Positions 11,546 through 22,689 are shown, numbered from the stretch's first letter. The stretch is DNA of 64,000 nt from Notamacropus eugenii (GCF_028372415.1 NC_092872.1:9802001-9866000); one strand, 5' to 3'. A program made the numbers and translations. The notes: a model not told the origin generated them from the letters alone.

Positions 11546-12640
11546 CCATGTTCTCATTGATTCTCAACCATAAAGATTGTCATTTATCCATGCCTAACTC
11601 TCCTATGTGACTCTTGTTAATGTCTTCTCCAAAATTCACCACAGAGCTTCCATCCAATATGTTGGAGGCTCTTCTTGAAGGTCACTCCATGCTATCAGTG
11701 TAGTCAAGCCAAGAGAAAGCAGCCAAAGAGGTTACATGGGCAAGAGGCATTCTTCATCCATCTGGTCTTCCTTGCATGGAGAGATGGGTTTGTGTGCGCA
11801 TGGTCATGGTCATGGTCATAGGTACCAGAAATGGGATTTGAATCCAAGTTCCTCCTGACTCCACGTCTAGTACTTAGTAGCAAACATATACATAAAACAA
11901 ATATATTAGTAAAACATATCTTGTGCAAGATCCTAAGTTCATTTAGGACTAAAGATGGTTCTGGAGTTTGGGTCAGGGCTAAAGTTGGGGTTAGGAAAAG
12001 GTCTGGATTAGAACTAGGAATTCTTGGTATGGTTGGAGACAGGTTTGTGTTGAGGAATGATAACTGCCAGGATAAGACTTAAATTCTTTCTCTCCCACCT
12101 CTCAGAACCTCTAGTTATCAGCAGACCTGGATTAATAAGTGTTAATACAACCTGGGAGGAGTGTGGACTTGGACGAGTGAGCCCTGGGCACTGATTGAGC
12201 AGAGGTGTTGAGATCACTTGGAGAGGAGCTGTCCCACAGACCCATGCACACTCACTGCTGAAGGTGCTGCTATGAGTCACCTCAGATAACCTAGTAAGCA
12301 AGGTATAGGATCAGTTCATGACCAGGTTAGAATTCAGTCTGTGGCCATGGAAGGCTGTGAAGCTTTAGAAGGAAATGATTCTTCTCCTGTTTTGATCTTT
12401 TCTTCCTCTGTCCTTTGTCCAGAGGGAGAGGAAGAAGGGAGCCAGGTAAGGTCTGCCAGGCTGTGTCAGTGGTCCCCTAGAGAGGACAAGCTTTCCTGAC
12501 CTCTGCTGAACTCCAGCACCTTAATGGCCCATTGTTCCAATGGAGGACATAACTGAACAGAGTTAGAGGATGAGGAGTGGGGGCTGGAGGAAGATGGCAA
12601 GTCCATTTCTGCCTGGGATGTTTAATTTCTTTTCTTTTAA
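11546..12640. other. Unique intergenic sequence with a short SINE remnant
   Basis: A SINE/MIR remnant (gggatttgaatccaagttcctcctgactcc) lies at 11832-11860. 11960-12030 is a degenerate GGTT-rich stretch. No coding feature is supported. Confidence 0.45.
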
Positions 12641-13400
12641 AGTGTTCTTTTAAGTTGGAAACTTAATAATACTCTGAACAAACACAAATGTACATGTAAT
12701 GAACAATAGGAATTGAAATCCTAAATGAAACCCATACAGTTTGAATGATCTACATTTTGATACATTTTGTATTTAAAAATTGTTTATTAAAAACTATCCA
12801 GCTGGCCAAACCTTGTTGGACTTAACTAGGCTGGTCTCAGGACCACACACCACAGCCCTACCCCTACCCACCCAATCTACTGTCAGGATTCTGATGGGAC
12901 CAGTCAGAGCTTGTATTTAATTAGTATAGCTTTTAAAAATCCAGGATCACCTCCACACCAAAAGGAGACAGTTTGATGAAAGGACCGATAGATAACCAAA
13001 AGAACCTATTCGGGCCTTCCTTCATTTCTTTTTATTTGTCTACTTACTCTTTATTTTTTTTCAATTAATAAACATTTTTTCTCCCTCTCATCACCCCCAA
13101 TCCATTGAGAAAGAAAAAAGGGAAAACCAAGATCCTCGTAACAAACACGTGTAGCCAGTTAAGAGAAACTTCCCCTTGGCCGATGACCTCCTTTCCATCA
13201 TAAGGTTAGAGCTTTTTGAAAGGAGAGACTATCTTGTTTCTGTATAACACCTAGCACATTGCCTCCAGCACCAAATAGAACAATCAATCAACAGATAAAC
13301 ATTTATGAAGAGCCTACTATGTGTCAGGTACTAGTTCTAAGGATACAAAGAGGCAAAAGATAGCACTTGCCCTGAGGAACTTAAAATCCAATTAGTGTAA
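12641..13400. mobile_element. LINE-derived fragments
   Basis: 13030-13170 (tttcaattaataaacattttttctccctctcatcacccccaatccattgagaaag) resembles an antisense LINE 3' end. 13200-13260 looks like a short L2 end. 13275-13395 is the dispersed LINE-like element described at 9400. The interval 12641-13029 shows no identifiable repeat. Confidence 0.45.
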
Positions 13401-13515
13401 TGCTTCTTCTACATCACATCCCTTCAAGTATTTGAAGTCAATGATTATGTGTTTTCTTTTCCAAGCTAAATGCCTTCCATCAATTGGTTCCTTTAGCCAA
13501 TCACTGTTGAAGTAG
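13400..13515 (-). mobile_element. L3/CR1 LINE fragment
   Basis: 'cccttcaagtatttgaagtcaatgattatgtgttttcttttccaagctaaatgcc' is a diverged copy of the antisense CR1 block at 8640-8700. Confidence 0.5.
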
Positions 13516-13819
13516 GTGGGATCTTTACAATTAAGATCTCATTCAGTCACCGAAGAAAATATCTGGAACATTGTTCAGGGAGTTAGATGAGCGGAGAATC
13601 AGAGTTTCCAGGGTAACTTTTTTATTTCTGGGGAATAAGATTAATAAGAAGGTTTTAGGGGAGATTACCCTCCACTCTCGTTTCTTCATCAATACCCTGC
13701 ACCCCACAAAGAGATTTAGAAAGTTTTGTCGTTGTTGTTATTTTTAATATGTTATGGTCAAAGGTGCGTATTGTTCAAATTCCACTCTTTCCCATACATC
13801 ATTTTATTTGTGTTTTCAT

Positions 13820-14005
13820 ATGGTTTATGTTTCAGAGTCATGGAATTTCAGAGTTAGAAAGGATCTTAAAGGACATATAGCTGATCTTGGTTTTATTTTG
13901 TGGTATAAAAATAATCCATTTCCTTTCTATGCCAAAATTCATCAAGCCATTCCCCAGTCAATTAATATGTTGATTATTTCCAGTTTTTCAATATTCTAAA
14001 TAAAA
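13820..14005. mobile_element. MIR fragment and probable L1 fragment
   Basis: 13830-13890 holds 'tcagagtcatggaatttcagagttagaaaggatctt' (MIR-like, minus). 13930-13995 holds 'catcaagccattccccagtcaa', which resembles antisense L1 ORF2 3' sequence. Both assignments are tentative. Confidence 0.35.
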
Positions 14006-14149
14006 TTTTTATATTTTTTTGTTTATTTTTTTTCATTTCGGTTATTTTTGTCACATTCCCTTAGTTAATGAGCCCATGTGTTCCTTAATGAGGATTAGAT
14101 ATCTTTATACCTTTCCACTATAAAGACATTGTACTCTGAACATGGGGCT

Positions 14150-14245
14150 CAATAATGATGAATGAATGAGAATGAACATATGATTGAATGATAGTGAAGG
14201 AGTGAATGAATGAGAGAATGAATGGGTAAATGAGTGAGTGAGTCA
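14150..14245. repeat. Degenerate (GAAT)n low-complexity repeat
   Basis: GAAT, GAGT and GAATGA words recur through the segment with interruptions, and an L2 3' end follows. Confidence 0.7.
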
Positions 14246-14259
14246 ACCACAGAGTTCAG

Positions 14260-14385
14260 TATCACTGGCTGTGTTCCATCTGGTATTGTTATGTGTTTCA
14301 TGGATGTGTTGATTCCTCAACTAGACTGTGAACATCAAAGGACAGTTACTGTCAGATCTTGAACATAATGTCTAATGCAGGCCTG
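14260..14385 (+). mobile_element. L2 LINE 3' fragment
   Basis: 'ctcaactagactgtgaacatcaaaggacag...cttgaacataatgtctaatgcag' follows the L2 3' end layout. Confidence 0.5.
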
Positions 14386-14576
14386 GGCAAATGGGAGGGA
14401 AGCAAAGTTTTACTGATGACTGAAAAAAAATAAACACTTGGTAGGCACACACAGGAGGTTGTAAACAAAAGTCAAGTTTGATTTTATTTATTTATTTCAT
14501 TCTATTAGTATTGGAACCTGCATCTCCTATGGTGAAGGGGGGTTGGCTGAGTGATGGCATGGGGAGAAAGGATCAA

Positions 14577-14677
14577 AGGAAGGGGCCGCATGGCTCCCTG
14601 CCCCTGATTCTCCTACCCTGAGTCAGGTTTCTCAGCCCTGTGATGGCAGGCCCAGATGCAAAGGTGAGTTAGTTCAG
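14577..14677. repeat. Direct duplication, copy 1 (101 bp)
   Basis: This 101-bp segment recurs at 14886-14986 with six substitutions and no gaps. It includes a plus-strand acceptor-like end (ggtttctcag), 28 bases, and a consensus donor (GCAAAG/gtgagtta). No known repeat family is recognised. Confidence 0.9.
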
Positions 14678-14885
14678 GAGCAGAAACAGAACTCAGTGGC
14701 TAGCCCATGGGCTGGCCCTGACGCTTATGAAGACTTCAAGTATTTCTCAGAGGGATGGAAAGTCAAAGGGGTTCTGGGGAAAGGAAGTCAAACGTGCCCA
14801 CAATGAACATATCAGGGCCTTAAACAAAGGGATAACTACTCAGAAACTACCTCATTCCTCCACTTCCCAAACCTAATTTTGTGAG

Positions 14886-14986
14886 AGGAAGGGGTTGCAT
14901 GGCTCTCTGCCCCTGATTCTTCTACCCTGAATCAGGTTTCTCAGCCCTATGATGGCAGGCCCAGATGCAAAGGTGAGTTAGTTCAG
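14886..14986. repeat. Direct duplication, copy 2 (101 bp)
   Basis: Second copy of the segment at 14577-14677, offset by 309 bp. All six differences from copy 1 read C to T or G to A going from copy 1 to copy 2. About 208 bp of unrelated sequence separates the copies. Confidence 0.9.
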
Positions 14987-14999
14987 CATTCGTGCCAGG

Positions 15000-15125
15000 A
15001 AACCTAGGGCAGGAGACCTAGATTCTAGGGCAAGTCACTTTCCTCTCTGGGCCTCAGTTTCTGCCTCAGTAAAATGCTTGGTATCTGAGGTCCTCTCCAG
15101 CTCTGACACTGTGTTATTTGCTCTT
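15000..15125 (+). mobile_element. MIR-like SINE fragment
   Basis: 'gggcaagtcactttcctctctgggcctcagtttctgcctcagtaaaatgc' is the MIR core. It begins immediately after the second duplicated segment. Confidence 0.65.
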
Positions 15126-15800
15126 ACATTCTTTCCAGTTGTGCCATGCTAGTTACAAGAGAGAGCGCAAGGTCTGGCACCCTCGTCTAGGCTGGGAGTT
15201 GTCCAGTATGGGGATGCTTGACGTACCCCTAGGGTAAGAGAAAAGTAGAGTGGAGTCCTATGTGGTCCAACTTCTGGTCCTATGCTTTCCCCATTCTGCC
15301 ATACAGATAATACAAACAAGTAGACTGGCAACAGACTTCCCTTTCTCCACCATACCCTGGTCACTAGGATTAGAAGATCACCTTTCTGGGTATACAAGAA
15401 GAGAGGAGATGCCATTCTCAGAGAATGGTATCTAGGATAGCTCTAGGGAGGCAGAGTCCTGGGCTGATTTTGATAATCATCAAGAGTTGCCCCCTACCAT
15501 CTACCAAACATGTTTCCTCTAAGCCAGGATCCTACTGGTTGAACGTTTTGCTCTTGACTGGTCCCTCCCCTCCTCCCTTCACTGGTATAGCTGATGAGGC
15601 ACAAGGAAACATGGGATTTGGAGGCAAGCTCAGCCCTTTCCTCAAGGAAGGAGGAAGGATTCCGGTACCCCTAGAATCAACCTCTGTACCAGGGCCTCCC
15701 ACCCTTTCAGATCCTCCTGCTACCCTTATTCTCAATCATTCTCTCCCCAAGACTGCCCATTCTCCCTCCCACTGGGCAGGGAATATTTGCTTCCTAGTTC
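15126..15800. other. Unique intergenic sequence, no gene seen
   Basis: Open frames on both strands overlap each other (15149-15415 minus, 15425-15826 plus) without domain, codon-use or splice support. Recorded as unassigned. Confidence 0.45.
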
Positions 15801-15804
15801 CAAG

Positions 15805-16005
15805 ATTCACAGAATATCCAAGCTGAAAAAGGACCTTGAATGGTGAGTGTGGAATGTCAGAGCTGGAAGAAACCCTAGTAATCATCCAAATGAATTCTTC
15901 CATTTTATAGAAGAGAAAACTGAGATCCAAAGAAAGAAATGATTGGCCTATGATCATACCACCAGTCAGTGCAACAGCTAGGAATGACTAGAGCCCAGGT
16001 TCAGG
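15805..16005 (-). mobile_element. MIR SINE fragments
   Basis: 'aatgtcagagctggaagaaaccctagtaatcatcc...cattttatagaagagaaaactgagatcc' is a clear antisense MIR, preceded by a partial duplicate of the same motif at 15808. Confidence 0.7.
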
Positions 16006-17530
16006 GGAGCCGAAACCAGTCCCCCCAGCTCATCACCTTCGTTCATCCTTTGGAAATTCCATTCCATGTCTTACCTTCATACTAACATAAAGTCTTGTTC
16101 TTACCAGTTATCAACTAATCCCTACTAGGGAATTAGCTGGTAACAAATATACAACTTACATGTTTAAACTGTCTTGCTTTCCAGAGGTATTTGGATTTCA
16201 ACAGTAGCTTCTGGAAAACTAGGGAGCCTTTAAATCCTAAAGGAATTAAGTGATAAGGGTGGCATTTCAGGTACTGTGACATGTCATCAGAGGGAGTGCC
16301 CTTCAAATTATACTGTGCAGGCAACTGCTTCTCCTTTATCTATCTGCAGGGACTGTCCTGGGGAGAGGCTATTCTGAGCATGTGTCCCAGCCACATGGGC
16401 TCCAAAAGCAAGAGACCTGTGGAATTACTTCTGAAACTTTTCAACTCCTGAGGGATCCTCTCATCACTTTAATTTTCTTCTCTTTGATATAACTTTCCCC
16501 TCCCTTTCTCCCCCAGCCTGGATCCTGATTCCTGTTGGGATCCAAGAGGAAGCAAGAGAGAGAATGAAGATGATGCCAGGCAGGTTCTCACCATACTCAA
16601 CAACTCTTGTTCCTGGGACCACAGTAGGGATAAGAGTTGGCAGACCACAGTAAATCTCTCCCCAAAGAGTGATGGCACTTGAGGTGTCTTGGTGCTTTGA
16701 GAGGAAACCAAGATGAGAATAGGGAAAGAATTACCTCTTCCCAGACAGGGGACCTGTGTAATTCCCTCTCCAGGGCTTTCCATGCTTAGAAAAATCTTCA
16801 ACACATGCTAGTCAGGGCAGGAATTACCTTTGCACAATTAATGGAACCAGGGAGAGGCCATAAGACTGTACAAACACATAGTGATATGGTGAATAGGTCA
16901 ATTATCAATTAGCTGCCCAATGGAAGGATGGCACCTCAAGTCCTAAAGTAGATAATCCCAACCACATAAATCAATCATCAATATTTGACTTTGGGATACA
17001 TTCTATGGCTCTTCTCAGGGGGAAGGGGGAAAAGAAGGGATTCTTTTATCTTTTTAGTTGCCTGGCTCAGATAAAGATTAAAATATGTTTGCCTTCCATG
17101 ATCACATGCCAACTAACAGCCATTGAGATGGCTCCATTGAGATGGTCCATTGAGAACCAAGGACAGAGAGATGATAGCCTGGGGTATACTGCTGTCTCTG
17201 GGCATGATCTTCCACCCCAGCTCTTGCCATCCAGCAAATCACAAGGTGACTGCGTGATCACTGAATCCCAGGGTGCTCAATGACTCCATCCCCTCCAAAA
17301 CAAAGGATCCCATGACGTCGAGCCAGAAGGAATTTCAGACAGCTTCTAGGAGCTGAGCTGGAACCTAAACCCAAACATCCTGCCTCAAAAGCTATTGTGC
17401 TTTTCATGACACCAGGATGTCCCATTTCCAAACTCAGGCTCCCTCATTAATGGTCTTAGAGATCTGGTGAAGAGGTATTCCCACTGGATTCTCATCCCAG
17501 GATCTCTTCTTCCTCTTCCTCTCCCCCAGA
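16006..17530. other. Unique sequence downstream of GJC2, no gene seen
   Basis: No recognisable exon. A minus-strand ATTAAA (plus TTTAAT, 16468-16473) lies 1.7 kb past the GJC2 stop and is a possible, unproven poly(A) signal. A CRE-like TGACGTCG lies at 17313-17320. The open frame at 16469-16804 (minus) has no motif. Confidence 0.4.
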
Positions 17531-17534
17531 GCAC

Positions 17535-17995
17535 AGGAGACATGTAGAATCAAAGATTAGACCCAGAGGAGAGCTCAAAGGCTAGCCCTTCTCTCTGTTG
17601 GATAGAGGAGGTCAAGTGGCTTTCACTAGGTCATACTATCTGTTAAAGAGCTTCTGTTGCTATCTTTAGAAAAGGCATATCTTCTACAAGAAAATCATGA
17701 TGATAATGGGTCAAGTGAGCCTTGAATTTGAACTCCATTGCCTTACCTCAGAGCCTCCATTCTTAGTATTCCCTAGCTTCCCCATTCCCAAAGCCCAAAG
17801 AGGGGAAGGCAAGTTGAATTGCCACCACATGGTTTAAATCACAGAGTCACAGAAGGTTACAGCTAGTCTATTTTACAGAGAAGGAAACTGAGGCTCAGAT
17901 AAGGGAAGTGATTTACCCAAGGTCACCCAGCTAGTAAGTAGGCTAACCAGTATTCAAACTCAAATCTCTTGACTCCAAGAACAATTCTCTTTCCA
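17535..17995 (-). mobile_element. Two antisense MIR fragments in the GJC2 3' flank
   Basis: The first (about 17540-17640) is weak. The second (about 17835-17995) is clear: 'ttttacagagaaggaaactgaggctcag' and 'caaggtcacccagctagtaag'. If the GJC2 3' UTR extends this far, MIR sequence would be part of the mRNA. Confidence 0.65.
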
Positions 17996-18173
17996 TAGCA
18001 CCCCATTTTCTCCTTTCTCCTAAGTCTGTGCACTGATGTCCTGGGTTATAAAACCAAGTCCCATCTTGGGGCTAAGTTTAAGGTGACTCTAGGGCCAATT
18101 TGGGGTGAGGGAGAGATTGGGGGCTACATGGAGGTTGGCTCTTGGCTGTTCCCTTTCCTCCATCCAAAGGTCT

Positions 18174-19613
18174 TCATATCCACACGGATGTTTTGCCATC
18201 CTTGCTACTAACACTGCTGCCCTTCTCAGAGTTGGATTTGGCTTTGGCACCTTGCCGCCCTTGGGCACCATCGGCATGGTTCTGCTCCACAATCGTGCCC
18301 CCTGAGGCTGGGCTGTCAGTCCTTGAAGGTGGTAACCCAACCTGGGTTGTATAAGCAGGAAATCCATTGCTCCTAACCCCATTGCCAGGGTCCTGGGTCC
18401 CAGCCCGATGGGCTCCTGGGAAGGCAGGAGCAAGATCCACTGGTGGTGGGTTCTCCTCTGAGCCCGGGCCCTGAAGTTCTTGGAGCTCCTGCAGGGCCCC
18501 ATTGGCCAGGTTCTGCTCATGAGCCAAGAGTCCACTAGGCATGAGCCGCCCCGCTGCCGCCGCCCTCTCCGCCCTGACCACCAGGTTGTACTCAGGCGGG
18601 CAGGAGATGTTGCGAGTATACGGGTAGCCATGGGGTAGCTGCCGGGGCAGGGGTGGGGGTGAAGGATAGCCGTCTGAACCCTGGTCGCCGCCCTCCACTC
18701 TGCGGCTCCTCACAGCATCCTGCAAGCTGCCAAGACCCAGGTGGGCCATCTCACAGAGATTAAGGATGAGGCAGAGGCAGCTGACCACATACATCACCAG
18801 GAGGAAGACCGTCTTCTCCGTGGGCCGAGACACGAAGCAGTCAACCGTGTGAGGACAGGGCTCCCGGCTGCAGCGGAAGAATGCTTGTACCTCAAAGCCG
18901 TATAACAGGTACTGGCCAACCAAGAAGCAGATCTCAAAGGAGGCCCGAGCCAAGAGCTGCAGCACATAGATCTTCATCAGACCCTCCTGCTGGATCCTTC
19001 TCCTCCCGTCGTGCTTCTGGTTGGCAGGCCCGGCCTCGGGAGACCCCTTGCCCTTCTCTCCTGCCAGTGCCCCCTTCTCTTCTTCTTCCTGCTCCCGGTC
19101 CTCCCTGCTTCCATCTCCACCCTCCTCTTCTTCCCCCATGCCACCCCCTAGGCCGATCATGGGCTCCTCCTCTCCTCCATTCGGGGTGTCTGGCCAGCCG
19201 GGGTGGGGCAGCGCAGGTGGCCTCCTCCTTGGGGGACGCCTGCGGGCCATGCGGCCGCCCTGACGCCAGCGCCTGGCCCGGCGCCTCTCCTCTTCGGATG
19301 CCCGGGCCAGCCGATGGATGGCATACCCGAGGTACATGACGGAGGGCGTGGAGATGACGACGATCTGGAAGACCCAGAACCGAACATGGGACAGCGGGGC
19401 GAAGGCGTCGTAGCAGACGTTGTCACAGCCGGGCTGGCGTGTGTTGCAGGTGAACTTGCTCTGCTCGTCCGAGTAGATGGACTCCCCGCCCACCGCGGTC
19501 AGCACTATTCGGAAGACGATGAGCACCGTCAGCCAGACCTTGCCCACGAAGGTCGAGTGGTTGTGGATCTCCTCCAGCAGCCTCGTCAGGAAGCTCCAGC
19601 TCATGTTGGTCAT
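18174..19613 (-). CDS. GJC2: Gap junction gamma-2 protein (connexin-47), single coding exon
   Basis: A complete 479-codon frame starts [20 protein letters not shown] and ends KTSVWI, matching connexin-47. It forms gap-junction hexamers between oligodendrocytes and astrocytes; human mutations cause hypomyelinating leukodystrophy. The connexin fold is visible: an N-terminal helix (about 1-20), TM1 (about 21-41), and extracellular loop 1 with Cys56, Cys63, Cys67 (C-X6-C-X3-C). TM2 is about 77-98 and TM3 about 213-236. Loop 2 has Cys248, Cys253, Cys259 (C-X4-C-X5-C), and TM4 is about 267-288. The cytoplasmic loop (about 100-212) is long, basic Arg-rich at 109-131 and then Glu-rich at 148-180. The tail ends SVWI, a hydrophobic PDZ ligand like that of related connexins. 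At 479 residues it is about 40 longer than human, mostly in the loop and tail. The start matches the family, although Met4 is also in frame. Antisense open frames here are shadows. Confidence 0.98.
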   Translation of the reverse strand: MTNMSWSFLTRLLEEIHNHSTFVGKVWLTVLIVFRIVLTAVGGESIYSDEQSKFTCNTRQPGCDNVCYDAFAPLSHVRFWVFQIVVISTPSVMYLGYAIHRLARASEEERRRARRWRQGGRMARRRPPRRRPPALPHPGWPDTPNGGEEEPMIGLGGGMGEEEEGGDGSREDREQEEEEKGALAGEKGKGSPEAGPANQKHDGRRRIQQEGLMKIYVLQLLARASFEICFLVGQYLLYGFEVQAFFRCSREPCPHTVDCFVSRPTEKTVFLLVMYVVSCLCLILNLCEMAHLGLGSLQDAVRSRRVEGGDQGSDGYPSPPPLPRQLPHGYPYTRNISCPPEYNLVVRAERAAAAGRLMPSGLLAHEQNLANGALQELQELQGPGSEENPPPVDLAPAFPGAHRAGTQDPGNGVRSNGFPAYTTQVGLPPSRTDSPASGGTIVEQNHADGAQGRQGAKAKSNSEKGSSVSSKDGKTSVWI

Positions 19614-19640
19614 AAGGGCTGATCAGTCAGGACCTGCGGG
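18540..19640. promoter_or_regulatory. GJC2: CpG-rich patch over the GJC2 coding exon
   Basis: CpG dinucleotides and GC content rise sharply over the first three quarters of the coding exon and drop outside it. This is seen directly and is typical of connexin single-exon genes. Whether it acts as an unmethylated island cannot be told from sequence. Confidence 0.6.
19614..19633 (-). other. GJC2: GJC2 exon 2 leader and 3' splice acceptor
   Basis: On the minus strand the sequence reads a pyrimidine-rich tract, then CCCCGCAG at 19634-19641, then GTCCTGACTGATCAGCCCTT and the ATG. The AG is 19635-19634, so exon 2 starts at 19633 and gives a 20-base leader before the start codon. The main ATG has C at -3 and A at +4, a weak initiation context. 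Confidence 0.85.
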
Positions 19641-19679
19641 GTGGGAGATGGCAAAGGGAAGGCGTGAGAGCCAAGAATT

Positions 19680-20045
19680 AGAAAAGCCGAGATTCCGAAC
19701 CTCAGAGCTGGAAGGAGCCTTGGAAATCGTGTTGTCCACACTCCTGCACCACACGGAATGCCTTTCTGCGGTGCCTGACACAGAGGAGACGCTTAATAAA
19801 CGTTTGGTAGATTGCATTGACTTGGATAGAGTCCTGGCTTTCGAGTTGTGTAACTGAACTCTAGGCAAATCACTCCACGCCCCCCCCCCCTCCGCCGAGT
19901 CTCAGTTTCTCCATTTGTAAAATGGGGATAGTAACACCTGCTCAATCTACTTCACAAGGTCATTGTGAGTGAAATGCTTTATAAAACCTTAAAGTGTTCT
20001 AGAAATGTGATTTATTATAGCATATTTTATAAATAGCATTCCAGC
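19680..20045 (+). mobile_element. L2 end and MIR fragments in GJC2 intron 1
   Basis: 19680-19815 has 'ggtgcctgacacagaggagacgcttaataaacgtttgg' (L2 3' end). 19815-20040 has the MIR pattern 'gagtctcagtttctccatttgtaaaatggggatagtaac', with a C10 run at 19881-19890. Confidence 0.65.
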
Positions 20046-20899
20046 CTCTGCCTGATTACTTCTAGTGACAGGTCCTCCTGCCTCTCACACTCCCTGATTT
20101 GTTTTGAGATCTCTTCTGTCACATTTTTTTCCCAGTTCACCTCCTTTCTCCAACACAGCACATTAATCTTGTGTCCTCTCTCAGTCTCTCAATCTGTTAA
20201 AGGAGGGCAGTGATTCTAACCACCCTTTTTGTTCCCTCCTCTCTAAACTCCAACCTTTGACTTCCGCCTCATTCGTTTTCCATGGTGACCCCCTTCTCTC
20301 CCCAGATTCCAATTTCACCCCACCCTGGAGGTGTCTCCAAACCCCCTTCCTACATCCTTGCTTTATTTTTCCTCCCCTTCCAAATTTGGGAGGCCCCAGG
20401 GCATCAAGGATCTCTCTACATCCCCTCTGAACCCCCTAGGGATTAATGAGTGTCTCCTGGGATACTTATCCAAATGCCAGCAAGTTCCTCCCTTTGGGAA
20501 TGTTGGAAACAGGGACTGAGGAGGGGATTCTAGATCTTCCATTTTTCTTGAGAGCCTAGGTAGGGAATTAAGGGTCACAAGGGCTCGAGAGAATCAGGGT
20601 AGAGGCTTAGGGGCAAGAGAGGCTGAGAAGTTAGAAGGAACACCTTTCAAGAACTTGAAGTGTGAGTTGTTATCATTGGCCAATGGAGACATCAAACCCA
20701 CAGACCTTGGGAGTTGGGGCCATGAACTGTCCAGTTGGGAGGCTGAGGCTAAGGCTTCATGGGCCCCCACTGACAGAACTTAGATGGCCTTCATTCTAGG
20801 CCTCATCTGCCTCATAGTCACAACAGGATTCTTTCTTTCTGCCTCTGAGGGTAAGGAGAGGAGAGACATGAGGGAGAACAGACCCAGGCATGACAACCT

Positions 20900-21065
20900 G
20901 ATGGAGTAAAAAGATCAATAGATTTGAAATTAGAGAATCTGAGTTCAAATGTTGGCTCTGCCATTCCATGAACAGCAGCCAAGGAACTCCCTCTAATTGG
21001 TCTTCAGTTTCCTCCTCACTAAAATGGAGTTGGATCAGATTGGTAAAAATGACAAAGGATAGAAA
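20900..21065 (+). mobile_element. MIR/SINE fragment in GJC2 intron 1
   Basis: 'aaattagagaatctgagttcaaatgttggctctgcc' and 'gtcttcagtttcctcctcactaaaatgg' show the head and core of an old tRNA-derived SINE. Confidence 0.6.
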
Positions 21066-21144
21066 TGAAGATCATTTATTAAATATTAATTATGTATAAT
21101 TATCCATAATATATATTAAATTATATATTATTTACACATTATTA

Positions 21145-21770
21145 TATATTAAAAGTCACTAAATGTATATACTCTTTGACCCAGGTATACCCAGCATGTA
21201 TCACTACTAGGCAGAAACTCAAAAGACAAAGGGAAAGGATGCCACATATAACAAAACATTCAAAACAACGCTTTTATAGTAGCAAAGAACTGGAAAAGAA
21301 GGGAGGGAGCAAGCATTGATTAATGCCTGTGCCTCCTATGTGCCAGGCACTATGGGAAGGGAATCATAAATATCATCTTATTTGAGCCTCACAACAATTC
21401 TACTATTATTATCCCCAGTTGAGGAAACTGAGGCAGACAGAGGTTAATTGACTTGCCTGGGGTCACACAGCTAGTAAGTGTCTGAGGCTGTATTTGGACT
21501 CCAACTCCAGACCCAGTGCTCTATCCATTGATCACCTTAGTGTTCATTGACTGGGGAATGGCTAAACCAGTTGTGGTATGTGCATGCAATGGAGTATTAT
21601 TGTGTCATAAAAAATGATAAATGGGAAGAATGATTTGAACTGATGCAAAGAGAAGCAAGCAGAACCAAGAGAACAGTTTTTGCAATGACCATAATAATGT
21701 AAAGGAAAACAATTCTGAAAGACTTCAGAACTCTGATCAATGCAGTGACCAGTCATGGCTTCAGAGGACT
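21145..21770 (+). mobile_element. L1 ORF2/3' fragment split by an antisense SINE
   Basis: L1 sequence at 21150-21300 (actctttgacccaggtataccc...tagtagcaaagaactgg) resumes at 21541-21770 (tgactggggaatggctaaaccagttgtggtatgtgcatgcaatgga, then aactgatgcaaagagaagcaagcagaacc). An antisense SINE at 21310-21540 (gaggaaactgaggcagacagaggttaattgacttgcc) interrupts it. The order shows the SINE or MIR inserted after the L1. Confidence 0.75.
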
Positions 21771-21774
21771 GAAG

Positions 21775-21970
21775 CAGCTAAGGGGTACATTGGATAGAGT
21801 ACTGGGCTTGCAGCCAAGAAGTCATGAATTCAAAGATTGTTTTGACATATATTACCTGTGTTACTCTCAGCAAGTCATTTAACCTCTCTCAGCCTCAGTT
21901 TCCTTGTCTCTAAATTCAGGGGCTGGACCACAGGACCTCTAAGGTCCCTTCCCAATTAAGTCTATGATCT
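21775..21970 (+). mobile_element. Marsupial tRNA-derived SINE
   Basis: Head 'gcagctaaggggtacattggatagagtactgggcttgcagccaagaagtcatg', core 'cagcaagtcatttaacctctctcagcctcagtttcc'. Confidence 0.7.
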
Positions 21971-22434
21971 CGTGGTGAAGCCCACTTCCTACCTCTCAGT
22001 AAAAAAAGGTAGTGTATAGATGAGGAATAAGGCTATTATTTTCAGACATGGCTGACGTGCTGAATTTTTGTTATTTAATTGCCCTAACTCCTTACAGGGG
22101 AGAGGGAGGGGATGAGGGAGTCCCTGGGAAAACGGTTTTTTAAAAAAATCTTTAAAACGTTTTTCAAAAATAAACAGAGTCGGGCTAGAATAGATGATCT
22201 CTAAGGAAACCCCTTCTAAATCTAAATCCGGTGCCCCCTTGGCCCTCCTGCCCTTCCCCCAATCTTGAAGCAGATCCAGCGCCAGGAAAGGTGTATTCTG
22301 CAGCACACCCACCCACTCAACTCTTCTTGGAAAGTTTCTTACTTCATCCCTGGCCCTGATCCCTGGCTCGCCCTTTAGAGAAAAGGGTTCCTAGAGGGGA
22401 GGCAAAGATCCTAGGAGACCCTGGCACTCAATGT

Positions 22435-22438
22435 GCGT

Positions 22439-22489
<51 letters not shown>

Positions 22490-22491
22490 GG
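22435..22491 (+). repeat. (TG)n microsatellite
   Basis: A TG array with one early interruption passes into a short GA run at 22482-22489. It lies within predicted GJC2 intron 1, so the transcript carries (CA)n here. Confidence 0.95.
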
Positions 22492-22689
22492 GGAGTTGCG
22501 GGGCTACCAGTCTCTCCTGCGTCCTTCCAGCCGACTCCTTTGCCTCCATCAGAAAATCAGAGACGCGCAGAGACACAGGCTAAGCCCTAAGAAGAATATA
22601 CATATACGGAGAGATTCAGACAACCACGACGAGTGACAGGCGAGACCCAAGCTTACATCTAACTCAAAAAAACAGACGAACCCAGTTAG

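Noticed and set aside
1500..18000. Possible IBA57 exons downstream of GJC2
   Set aside because: No stretch resembling the folate-binding or CYIGQEL-type motif of the family seen.
18881..19622. Open frames of up to 152 codons on the plus strand and 89-180 codons in other minus frames at GJC2
   Set aside because: They overlap the conserved GJC2 coding exon in other frames; GC-rich DNA has few stops by chance.
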